Assembly: GCA_037447655.1 (NCBI GenBank)
Contig: JBBHKE010001162.1
Span: 73,264 to 137,263 of the forward strand
Length of the DNA: 64,000 nucleotides
Direction: 5' to 3'
Origin: Zygnema cylindricum
Taxonomy: Eukaryota > Streptophyta > Zygnematophyceae > Zygnematales > Zygnemataceae
The position numbers were made by a program, and so were the translations under genes. The notes under the pieces are model-generated. The model was not told where the DNA came from, made no database searches, and saw nothing but the letters and a program-made list of their open reading frames with translations. Within the stretch, counting starts at the first letter, position 1, and the number at the start of each line of letters is the position of its first letter. Below are positions 22,535 through 32,458 of the stretch, piece by piece.

Positions 22535-24829
22535 TGTTGTTCTTTGGTCTAAAATAGACCGCAGAAGCCACCCAAACTATCATGCAAAAAGCTAAGCAAA
22601 AATAGGTCGACGAACAATCATTTGAAATGCATCCTCCTTTTAACATACAACAACATTTAGGGTTTCATGGAATAATCAAAATAAATAAACCCCATGACAA
22701 CATCTAAGGTTTGATGGAATAATCGACATAAACAAACACTAGGACAAATGCATAAACAATGCATATCAAACATATATAAAATAACATAAAAAAAAAAAAA
22801 CAAATGCATCACACATAAACAAGAGTATAATCAAAGTATAATCATTATATCATTCAAAGTGCATGACCTAATCGGCAACCCTAAAAGTCCACATCTTCGG
22901 TCCCCACTTTACTAACCAGCATTGATGATTTATTCCTAACAAAGCTCATTCCTATATATACACTTGTGAGCTGTCAACGAATCACTAAGTGTCAAAATAA
23001 CCAACGTAAATTACGTAGCTGTCATTAAGTCATATTTAACCATGATAGCCAATTACTAAGAAACACTAATCGTAAGCGTACACCTGAAAGTCAAGCAATC
23101 GTAAGCGTACACTTGTCTGCAAATACGACACATAAATTAAAGTGTCGATATCCTCATTAATCACGTAAAATATAACTATTTTAATCAACACTAAATCATT
23201 AATTCAAATAAGACAAAACATTGATGCTTCAAATATTTACACCGACGCATCCAAAAATCCGCGTCATAAGTGACAACTTGCTTAGTCACTTGTCGATAAG
23301 TCCACGTAGTGAACTGACATCGCATATGTACGGTCCACTAGATAATGCGTCATTAAAGATATTGAGATCCCTTGAAAATATCGGTAGACGACATTCGCCC
23401 TCCACGTGTACCATGACCAACTTGCCGAAATCAATTCGTACGATCCAATTCTCTCCGTACCGAAATCACGTACTTCGTCATAAATGCGCCTTGTCGCATT
23501 TAAGGTACACGTCATTTTCGATAAATGCATGTCGCAATAAGCGACAACTTAAAGTACACCTGTCAAATACGACGCTCCGTACCGGCGGCGTCCCATGTAA
23601 TAAATTTCATCTGTCGCATTATGTTTCGTACGTGCGACGTACCATTTTATCTTCGTCGATTATCTCACGTCGGATTGCTTCGCGATCCGCCGTCCATTTC
23701 CTCTCACATTTCGCGCCACTCAATTACTCCATTAATTTTACGTGTACATTTAATTCCCCAATCCATAAATCCTTTCGAACCTCCACAATATATCGCGTAA
23801 ATGCGTACGCACGAAACATCGCGTACGCACGAAACTATGTGTTCGCACGAAACTAACTTTTCAAAAACAACACTACCTCGAAAATTTAGTTTCGTGCATC
23901 CATGATGCCACGTCATCATCTGTCACACTTCATGGAACTACGTCATCAGCTGTCACCAATGTCACCTTCAGCTGCCTCCTCCATTTGAATCCGCCTTCGC
24001 TACACCACTGCTTCCGCTTCCTCCATAAATCTTTCCAAATATCATAATACACAATATATATTTTCATTTTCCGATTACAACAAATTTTCTTTTTTTCTCA
24101 ACAATATCTAAATCCAAAAATTTCCCATAAAAATACATAAATAATAAACTATTTTCCGAAAATCAATTCTACCAAAAATAAACAAAATTACCACATTTTC
24201 CTCTAACTACTATAACAATTTCCAAAAATAAAACTTTCCAAATTTTCAACCAGCGCACTTAATCCCACAAAATAAAACATTAAAAATAGAAATAAATAAA
24301 ATCTACATTCTCTATCCCAATTTTAAGCTCCAATAATGTTACATTTCCCAAAACTACCAACAATCCGAAAAAATAAAATCTCATAACATCCCATAATTAT
24401 AGATCCACAAATTCGGATCTTTCACCAAATGCCACAACTCCACCTTTCGGATCTCTCTCCCCCAAACGTCGAAACTCCACCTTCCGCATCTCTCCACTAA
24501 ATGTCAAATCTCCACCAAATGTCAAAACTTCATATTCCACATTTCGAAATGCTTCATCAAAAATAAACATGTATTTTCCAAAAATTATAAAATATCCTTT
24601 CTCAAAATAAATAATTTTCATTGAGGGTAGTCATTTCGGCACTGTCACTAAGTTAACCCTTGGGGCGATGCAAGATTAAACTCGGCACATACCAACACTA
24701 TGATAAGGCCGATCTCATGGGTACACAGACACCATTACTGCAATACAACCAGCAAGAACAAAATTAACCCGCTACAATGCGTGTGACACAAACCTATCTC
24801 GACTTAACCTAACATATGATAGATGGGGT

Positions 24830-24843
24830 GTGGGCCCATAACC
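24830..24843 (-). other. Primer-binding site, array internal region 2
   Basis: Identical to the site at 22521-22534 and placed identically next to the rightmost LTR, which is the true 5' LTR of the array. Confidence 0.8.
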
Positions 24844-27075
24844 TGTTGTTCTTTGGTCTAAAATAGACCGCAGAAGCCACCCAAACTATCATGCAAAAAG
24901 CTAAGCAAAAATAGGTCGACGAACAATCATTTGAAATGCATCCTCCTTTTAACATACAACAACATTTAGGGTTTCATGGAATAATCAAAATAAATAAACC
25001 CCATGACAACATCTAAGGTTTGATGGAATAATCGACATAAACAAACACTAGGACAAATGCATAAACAATGCATATCAAACATATATAAAATAACATAAAA
25101 AAAAAAAAACAAATGCATCACACATAAACAAGAGTATAATCAAAGTATAATCATTATATCATTCAAAGTGCATGACCTAATCGGCAACCCTAAAAGTCCA
25201 CATCTTCGGTCCCCACTTTACTAACCAGCATTGATGATTTATTCCTAACAAAGCTCATTCCTATATATACACTTGTGAGCTGTCAACGAATCACTAAGTG
25301 TCAAAATAACCAACGTAAATTACGTAGCTGTCATTAAGTCATATTTAACCATGATAGCCAATTACTAAGAAACACTAATCGTAAGCGTACACCTGAAAGT
25401 CAAGCAATCGTAAGCGTACACTTGTCTGCAAATACGACACATAAATTAAAGTGTCGATATCCTCATTAATCACGTAAAATATAACTATTTTAATCAACAC
25501 TAAATCATTAATTCAAATAAGACAAAACATTGATGCTTCAAATATTTACACCGACGCATCCAAAAATCCGCGTCATAAGTGACAACTTGCTTAGTCACTT
25601 GTCGATAAGTCCACGTAGTGAACTGACATCGCATACGTACGGTCCACTAGATAATGCGCCATTAAAGATAATGAGATCCCTTGAAAATATCGGTAGACGA
25701 CATTCGCCCTCCATGTGTACCATGACCAACTTGCCGAAATCAATTCGTACGATCCAATTCTCTCCGTACCGAAATCACGTACTTCGTCATAAATGCGCCT
25801 TGTCGCATTTAAGGTACACGTCATTTTCGATAAATGCATGTCGCAATAAGCGACAACTTAAAGTACACCTGTCAAATACGACGCTCCGTACCGGCGGCGT
25901 CCCATGTAATAAATTTCATCTGTCGCATTATGTTTCGTACGTGCGACGTACCATTTTATCTTCGTCGATTATCTCACGTCGGATTGCTTCGCGATCCGCC
26001 GTCCATTTCCTCTCACATTTCGCGCCACTCAATTACTCCATTAATTTTACGTGTACATTTAATTCCCCAATCCATAAATCCTTTCGAACCTCCACAATAT
26101 ATCGCGTAAATGCGTACGCACGAAACATCGCGTACGCACGAAACGATGTGTTCGCACGAAACTAACTTTTCAAAAACAACAGACCACAATGACGCCGCGG
26201 CAAGTTTGGTCACGTATAATGTTTTAATGTCGGTGGTGACTTTGTGGAAACGGGAGTTTGTCATCTCACGTAATTGTATATTAGTGTGTACGGTTAGTAA
26301 TAGAAGTCCGTAGACAATTGAGGTTCGTCTGTACTGTACTAAACAATAGACACCGAAGTTGAATTTAACATATATCAGGTATTTAGTTAGTGTACATTAG
26401 AGTACGGTTAAATAGTACCGTAACATTCTTTAGAGTGCTGTGATTGGCTAATTAGACAGTAGTAGAATTTATTTTTATAAATTCTAGGACTTAGTTACTT
26501 TCATGTATTCCTTGTACAAGGTTTCAAAGGGCACATTTGTGCATTTTAAGGGATATTCTTTGGGCTATATCTCTTGGTTTATTTGAGCGTTTTGCTTGAA
26601 ACTTTGTGAGTTGTCAGCACACGTGGTAAACTACACGCTGGTGTAGTTTGGGGCCATTTGGCCATATTGACTGCTTTGTGCAGTGGGCCGAAGTCGGTAT
26701 CTTGAGTGCTTCCCCTTTTGGTTCTGTGATGGCTTGTGATCTAGTGGCAGTTGGTGCTACTACGGTTGTCACAGAACAACAATTGGTTCGTACTTCAATA
26801 GATCGGGGTTGTAAGAGGGGTTTAGGACTTAGGAAATTTGGTAGGCAGTTACCTGTCTCGAAGAGAGCTTTGTATAAAATTGGCATTCTTTGCCGACTAT
26901 TAACTAATCGCCTGGTTGGGCGTTTTTAGAGATTCTTTTTCCTACGGACTCACGGGAGTCGAAGCTGCACATGAGTTCCGCATATTATCTGTTTGTCTAC
27001 TTAGGTAGTAGTGGTTGCCATTGGAAGTGGGTTAGTTAATAACTATCTAGAGGCTTCTTGAATTTTGTAGTCCAA

Positions 27076-28190
27076 TGGAGGACACAGAATTGTAGTTATG
27101 GGCCCACCCTCTAGGGTGCCCACCTTCAATTGATCGAGGTTCATCTATTGGGAAGCCATGATGATGGGAGCTTTGTGCGAAAAACGATACTGGGGTATCT
27201 TCAGTGGACAAGTGAAACGTCCACCTTCGAGAACTCCACCACGAATTGGAGGACTAAGGTTTCCTGCAGCAACGGCTGCCTCAGCGGAGGAGGCAGATTA
27301 TGTGGACAACAGTGTGTAAATGGGCAAGGGAAGGAGACACCTCTCACTCTTATTGCTAGAGTACCGGGAGCGGCGACTGTAAAGACCGCGAGAACGATAC
27401 TCAACTGTGGGAGGATGTAAACATGGCTGCAAAGAACTTTATTTTGAGGCACCTCAATCAAGGTTTGGTCACCCCTCATCTTCAGATTTACTAGGCTGAG
27501 GAGTTGTGGGTGAGTTTGGTGGAGATCTATAGAGCTAGAACTATTTAGGAGCTCCAGTTGGCTGAACAAAAGCTAGCTAGTTACACTTACAGAGGAGGAA
27601 AGATGTTAGATTACTGTAATGATCTTTCTTGTTTGTATAAAGAGACGGAAAGCGCTGGGTGGACAGGTACAATGAAAATGAAAGTCAACACTCTAATCAT
27701 GAAGCTACCACATGGGTACGAGAACATATTGTACCGAGTACAGGAAATGCTTGATAGTTCATGGAAATGAAACACAGTGGTCCAGATGATACTTGTGCAG
27801 AAAAACACAATGGAGATTAGGAGAGGAGGAAAGAGCATTTAAGCTCTAGCAGTAGGAGGGGACCGATGGGGGAAGGGCCCGAAGAAACCGTACAAAGGGG
27901 CAAGAGATCACTTTGGAGGACCGAGGCCCCCAAAGGGTCTTTGTCATTTTTGCAAAAAGTCGGGACACTTCATAACAGATTGTGTCAAGTTGTCGGAGCT
28001 AAAGCTCTTAGAGAACCGTGGAGGGAGTTCTTCCAGAGGGAAAAAACAAGCACTTGTGGTCACAAAAGTGACAGGAGAAACCGAGGACGAGTCCTCAGTG
28101 GAGGATAGGGAGCTTCTTCTTAACGAGAGTATAGAGGAGAAGGAGATCCCTCGGAGACAGAAGTGTGCCCTAGGAGCAATTCGGGAAGGG
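27076..28190 (+). pseudogene. gag of copia element A1
   Basis: The start ATG at 27076 lies in the LTR. The seventh codon is TAG at the LTR/primer-site joint, so the frame is closed at once. Further on, homology to the intact-like gags runs through several frames: MMMGALCEKRYWG near 27160, LAEQKLASYTYRGGKMLDYCNDLSCLY from 27558, and NTLIMKLPHGYENILYRVQEM. The zinc knuckle CHFCKKSGHFITDC near 27942-27985 is complete (CCHC). The acidic linker DESSVEDRELLLNESIEEKE precedes protease. Confidence 0.85.
27095..27108 (+). other. Primer-binding site of A1
   Basis: GTTATGGGCCCACC lies right after the LTR end TTGTA; one leading G is missing relative to A3. Confidence 0.8.
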
Positions 28191-29890
28191 CCACAGGAAG
28201 GTCGGATCATTGACTCAGGTGCATCCATGCATATGTGCCGTGATAAGGAACTCTTCACTAAGCTAAGAAAGATCCCTACTATAGAGATAGAGTATGGGGA
28301 TGGGTGAGTGGTTACTACAGGTCTAGTGGGGGTAGTAGATCTGAAAGTCTTAGTGGAGGGTAAAACTTCTATACTGACATTCTCAGATGTACTCTACATT
28401 CCTCAGCTGAGTAAAAATCTTGTCTCTACGTCTGTGTTAGATGACAAAGAGTTTGATACCTTCACTTGAATGGGAGTCAGTACAGCTAAGTATGGGGATG
28501 AAGTTTACTTCACGACAGATAAGGGTAGCCAAAGAATGTTGAGGCTTAACTTGAGTAATGAAAAGAAGAATGCTTACTATGTTGTTCCTCAGTTCACGAT
28601 TTGGCATAAGCGTTGTGGCATGTGCATTTTGATAGGTTAAGGGAAATGAAAAAGCTTAAGGTAGTAGAAGGCATTCGTTTTGGGGATAGTAGAAGGCATT
28701 CGTTTTGGGGATAATGAAATGATTGATGATTGTAGTGGCTGTGCTCATGGTAAGGCTCACAGACTTCCGTTTCCTAAAGCTGCCACATATAGAGGTGAGA
28801 AAGTACTAGATTTGGTCCACACAGAAATTTGGGGACCTGCAAAAGTACCTTCGGTTGGAGGAAAGAGGTTTATGTTGACAATAACCGATGACTGGTCTAG
28901 ATACTCTAGAGTGTATTTCCTAAAAAGTTTGAAACATCAACTTACTTCAAAGAATATAAAGCTTGGAGTGAGAAGTTGCATGAAACCCCTATTAAGAGAA
29001 TAAGGAGTGATAATGGGGTGAATATACCTCTAACCAGTTTGAGGAATATCTGAGAGATGAGGGAGTGCAACACTAGAAAATTGTACCATTTAACCCTGAA
29101 CAAAATGGGGTAGCTGAGAGGCTGAATCGAACACTAGGAGATAGTGCATGTAGTATGTTGGCCGAAAAGAAAATATGATAGAGTTTTTGGGCCGAGGCAA
29201 TGAACTGTGCTAACTACATTAAGAATAGAGTCCTTACCTCAGCTGTAAAGGGAGTGACACCTTATGAGAGATGGGTTGGAAGGAAACCAAATATCTCACA
29301 CCTTAAAGTGTTTGTTAGCCAAGTATAGAGTCTTGACACGGATAGGAAAAAATGGAAACTAGATGCTAGGGGAAAACCTGGATACTTTGTGGGATATGAT
29401 GAGGATGTTAAGGGGTATAAAGTCTTTGACTTAGCAAAGAAAAATATCATTCTGGTCAAACACCTAGTTGTCATGGATGAAAGGAAGTCATTTTACCCCT
29501 TCAAATATACAAAGAAAATAAGAATCAGATTTGAGTCCTAAAATGAGGAGAACTGGGTCGTTCCCGAAAGGGACATGAGTAAAATCGTGATTGCAGATTC
29601 AGCGGAGATGCGAGATACATGATACTCACCGGAAACCTCACATACTCCTATGGACTTCGAGGAGATAGAAGAATTGGGACCAGAACCGTCTTCCATGGAC
29701 AAGGGAGCCGATGAGAGAGTGAGGAGAAATCCAAGACTTCCATCCATTCTAGCTTTGGACTTTGACGGAGGGAGAAGGAGCAGCAAAAGGATACAAGAAA
29801 AACAGGCCACTCATAAGGTAACTAAGCTATCTCACCCAGATGAGCCTCATTCTTACTCGAGGCACTAAATAGTCCAGAGAAAGAAAGATG
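28191..29890 (+). pseudogene. Protease and integrase region of A1 Pol
   Basis: Protease: RIIDSGASMHMC with the DSG catalytic triplet. Next come ILTFSDVLYIPQLSKNLVS and the gag-pre-integrase zinc finger (IWHKRCG...FDRLREMKKL, CSGCAHGKAH). The integrase core has KVLDLVHTEIWGP, where the first catalytic Asp is replaced by Glu, then IRSDNG and NPEQNGVAERLN. The tail has GVTPYERWVGRKPNISHLKVF and GYFVGYDEDVKGYKVFD. Stops and frameshifts occur at about 28307, 28470, 28950, 29075, 29180, 29330 and 29540. This copy cannot make a working Pol polyprotein. Confidence 0.85.
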
Positions 29891-31432
29891 GATTAGAGCC
29901 ATAAATGTTGAGATGGCCACCATCATGGAAGCAAATACTTGGGAACTAGCGGATTGTCCTCCAGACAAAAAACCTATTGGGTGTAAATGGGTATTTAAAC
30001 TAAAACTGAACCCATATATTACCATTGAGAGATATAAGGCTCGATTGGTAGCGAAGGGGTTCACCCAAAAAGAGGAGATTGACTATGAGGAGACCTTTGC
30101 TCCAGTTGTTCGGTTCCCATCAGTAAGGATTCTCCTTAGTCTCGCAGCAGCGAAAGACATGGAAATACACAAGATGGACATTAAGACTGTATTTTTTAAT
30201 GGTGAGTTAGAGGAAGAAATTTTCATGAGACAATCCGAGGGGTTCGTGGAGGAAGGAGAAGAGAGCAAAGTCTGCAAACTCATAAAGTCCTTGTATGGAC
30301 TGAAGCAGGCTCCCCGACTGTGGAATAAGAAACTAGATGAGTTTCTCACCAGTCTAGGATATATCAAGATCAGCTACGACCATTCTATCTATATGTTTGA
30401 AGATGAGAATAGTGTCATTTTTATTGCAATTTATGTGGATGATCTGCTTGTGTTGAGTAAATCATTGGAAAAAATCAATAAGTTAAAGAAAGATCTTAGA
30501 GCAGATTTGATATGAAGGACTCAGAGGAGGCAAGATATATTTTGGGGATTCAAATGGAGAGAGATAGGGCGAAGAAGATTATCAGACTTACTCAGAAAGA
30601 AGCAATAGGTAATATGCTTGAGAAATTCCAGATGGAAAATGCTAACAGTTGTACCACTCCCATGGACATGGAAAAAGTAAGTGATGGGAGTGTGAAAGGA
30701 GGAGTGATGATCTTACATGATCAGATGAGTCCAAAGAAGAGAGAGTTTATGAAGTCTATTCCTTATAGACAAGTCGTAGGAAGTATGATCTATTTTATTA
30801 ATTGTACCAGGCCGGACATAGCGACAGTAGTTGGAGTACTTAGTAGGAGTCATATTCATCCTAATAAGAGAGAATGGGAGGCAACCAAGAGAGTCATGAG
30901 ATATCTGGTGGGAACCAGAGAGTTATGGTTACATTTGGGAGGGTAGCACACAGACATCACTACTTGGAATCATGTTATTTATAGGGACGCACCTATGAGA
31001 AGATGCATTTCTGGGTATGTCTTTTATTTTGGGGAAGGTGCTTGCTGTTGGAGAAGTAAGCAACAAAAGGTGGTTGCTCAGTCTACTATAGAGGCTGAGT
31101 ACATGGCCTCTTGTTCTGCTGTGAAAGAGTTGATGTGGGTCAAGTCCTTGTTGCAAGAACTGGGGTATATGAAAGAGGGACTGCATGAAGTGTTTTGTGA
31201 TAATCAAGCTGCCATTGCAATTGCAGCTAATCCAAAACATCATTTTAAGGCTAAACATATGGACATAAAATTGAGTTTTGTAAGAGAAAAAGTTGAGAAT
31301 AAGATTGTGAATCTTGTATATAGATCTGATGAGGAAATGGTGGCTGATATGATGACAAAATCGGTGCCCTCTCCCAAGTTAAAATATTGCAGAGAAAAGT
31401 GTGGATTCAAACTAAAGTTAAAGTTAGACTAG
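29891..31432 (+). pseudogene. Reverse transcriptase and RNase H of A1 Pol
   Basis: RT reads without a stop from 29913 to 30515: [65 protein letters not shown], and the catalytic IAIYVDDLLVLSKS. A frameshift near 30510 leads into RFDMKD..EARYILGIQMERD, and a second frame to 30946 carries MIYFINCTRPDIATVVGVLSRS. RNase H follows at 30995-31432 with SKQQKVVAQSTIEAEYMASC, VFCDNQAAIAIA and KHMDIKLSFVREK. It ends 13 bp before the 3' LTR, as usual for copia. Confidence 0.88.
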
Positions 31433-31445
31433 AAAAACAGGGGAG
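31431..31445 (+). other. Polypurine tract of A1
   Basis: AGAAAAACAGGGGAG immediately precedes the 3' LTR and is the expected plus-strand primer. Equivalent GGGGAG tracts end at 35652 (E1), 43086 (C) and, on the minus strand, start at 53565 (A2) and 56480 (A3). B has AAAGGGAG ending at 51289. Confidence 0.75.
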
Positions 31446-31627
31446 TGTTGTAATTGTTAGAATTATGTGGAATTTTCTAGGTCTAAATTGTTCAGTACAA
31501 AAAGGAAAAGAAAAAGGCGGACAGTCTGCCTCCACGTCCTCTCTCTACCCACCATACTTGTTGTAGTCTCTGAGGGATAGAGAGGGTGGTTGAGCCCTGG
31601 CTGTCCTAGCTTAGCTGGTAGGACTAA

Positions 31628-31647
31628 AGAGTGACTTAAGTCACTCT
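31628..31647. promoter_or_regulatory. Conserved 20-bp palindrome in LTR
   Basis: AGAGTGACTTAAGTCACTCT is a perfect palindrome followed by CAACAAAAGGTTG, a second hairpin. The same pair is seen, with TTAAG or CTTAG centres, in LTRs A, B and I-like copies at about 19430, 37470, 51480, 53365, 56280 and 61655. It could bind a dimeric factor (a TGAC...GTCA bZIP-like site) or form an RNA hairpin. Confidence 0.6.
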
Positions 31648-32087
31648 CAACAAAAGGTTGAGTCTGGCAAGACTCGAATCTCCGACCGGCAGAGCGCGGC
31701 GTAGCCGTTAGCACTAACCAGTCTGTCGTAAAAGTCCGTTAAAAGATATAGGGTTTGATATGTATTTAAACTATTGTATGGTACTGAAATTAATTAACAG
31801 GAACTTGAACGAAGGAACATAGAAATTGTTAAAGTTTAGTGCGGACTTCATTTCACACGAAACAAATGAATCAGACATTTGTTTCGACGATCGATATTTA
31901 ATGTCGGATTTAATCCGACGGCACATATCATCGCCGAGATCGCGGAATGGTCACTTTGGCTTTTATGGACGTGGCATGACTTGGCGCCGCGTGGAAGGAT
32001 GACATTTGGTGGCGATAATTCCAAAGAATGTACGGACGAGTTGAAAAGTGACACGCGTCCACTCAATGACCTTGTCGTACACAGGCC

Positions 32088-32128
32088 GTACAGAAAGAAC
32101 ATCGACCGTAATACCTTTCTATACTTTA
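32088..32128. promoter_or_regulatory. Conserved inverted GTAC motif in U3
   Basis: GTACAGAAAGAACATCGACC followed by TAATACCTTTCTATAC. It is an imperfect inverted repeat placed about 100 bp upstream of the TATA box. Its consensus, GTACAGAAAGTAC - spacer - GTACCTTTCTGTAC, recurs in most LTR families of this window. Confidence 0.6.
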
Positions 32129-32229
32129 CAATCATATGATTGGTTCGTATTTCAGTAGATAGGGGTTGTAAGAGGGGTTTAGGACTTATGAAATTTGGTA
32201 GGCAGTTACCTGTCTCTAAGAGAGCTTTG

Positions 32230-32236
32230 TATAAAA
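32230..32236 (+). promoter_or_regulatory. TATA box of A1 3' LTR
   Basis: TATAAAA in GCTTTGTATAAAATTGGC; the same context occurs at 26873 in the 5' LTR. Confidence 0.6.
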
Positions 32237-32458
32237 TTGGCGTTCTTTGCTGGCTTAAAACTTATCGCCTAGTTGGGCGTTTAAAGAGATTTTTTTTTCC
32301 TACGGACTCAGGGGAGTCCAGGCTGCACAAAGGGGCAATCAGATTGTTTGCTTATCTGCTTGGGTAGCAGTGGTTGCCATTGGAAGTGGGTTAGTTAATA
32401 ATTATCTAGAGGCTTCTTGAATTCTGTAGTCCAATAGAAGACACAGAATTGCACTCAA

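Larger units (their letters stand above)
20228..26181 (-). mobile_element. Tandem non-autonomous LTR element: LTR-internal-LTR-internal-LTR
   Basis: On the minus strand the order is LTR (26181-24844, 1338 bp), internal (24843-23873, 971 bp), LTR (23872-22535, 1338 bp), internal (22534-21564, 971 bp), LTR (21563-20228, 1336 bp). Each LTR runs TGTTGTTTTTGAAAAG to AAGAACAACA. One 5-bp duplication, GACCA (20223-20227 and 26182-26186), flanks the entire array. The internal parts begin with a primer site and contain no gag or pol, so the element depends on others (TRIM/LARD-like). The three similar 211-codon plus-strand frames inside it are antisense LTR shadows. Confidence 0.95.
19932..26781 (+). 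mobile_element. Solo LTR F (about 0.89 kb, interrupted by the tandem array)
   Basis: Starts TGTTTTTTTTAAAAGC and ends CACAGAACAACA. It is flanked by ATTGG at 19927-19931 and 26782-26786. Joining the flanks restores the A1 LTR phrase CATATGATTGGTTCG, which is seen intact at 32133. LTR F itself is 19932-20227 plus 26187-26781. The last 53 bp begin with ATG and stay open to the LTR end (MACDLVAVGATTVVTEQQ), again a gag start inside an LTR. Confidence 0.9.
19236..27094 (+). mobile_element. 5' LTR of copia element A1 (about 1.0 kb, interrupted by LTR F)
   Basis: LTR sequence is 19236-19931 and 26787-27094; between them lies solo LTR F with its target copy. It starts TGTTGAAATTGTTAG and ends GACACAGAATTGTA. 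The 3' LTR is 31446-32453. The two LTRs differ visibly, so A1 is not recent. The whole element A1 (19236-32453) is flanked by CTCAA at 19231-19235 and 32454-32458. Confidence 0.9.
31446..32453 (+). mobile_element. 3' LTR of A1 (1008 bp)
   Basis: TGTTGTAATTGTTAG to ACAGAATTGCA, followed by the target copy CTCAA. It contains the 20-bp palindrome at 31628-31647, an antisense tRNA-like block (about 31655-31735), the GTACAGAAAG...CTTTCTATAC motif (32088-32128) and a TATA box at 32230-32236. Confidence 0.92.

Noticed and set aside
20912-26165. Three 211-codon plus-strand reading frames, nearly identical, spaced 2309 bp apart
   Set aside because: They lie antisense in the three LTRs of the tandem element, have no family motif, and repeat only because the LTR repeats.
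20228-26181. Satellite DNA array
   Set aside because: TG...CA ends, a primer site, and a single 5-bp target duplication around the whole block show it is a tandem LTR element.
26648-26929. 93-codon plus-strand gene
   Set aside because: It spans the end of solo LTR F and the resumed A1 LTR; only the short in-LTR gag start is meaningful.
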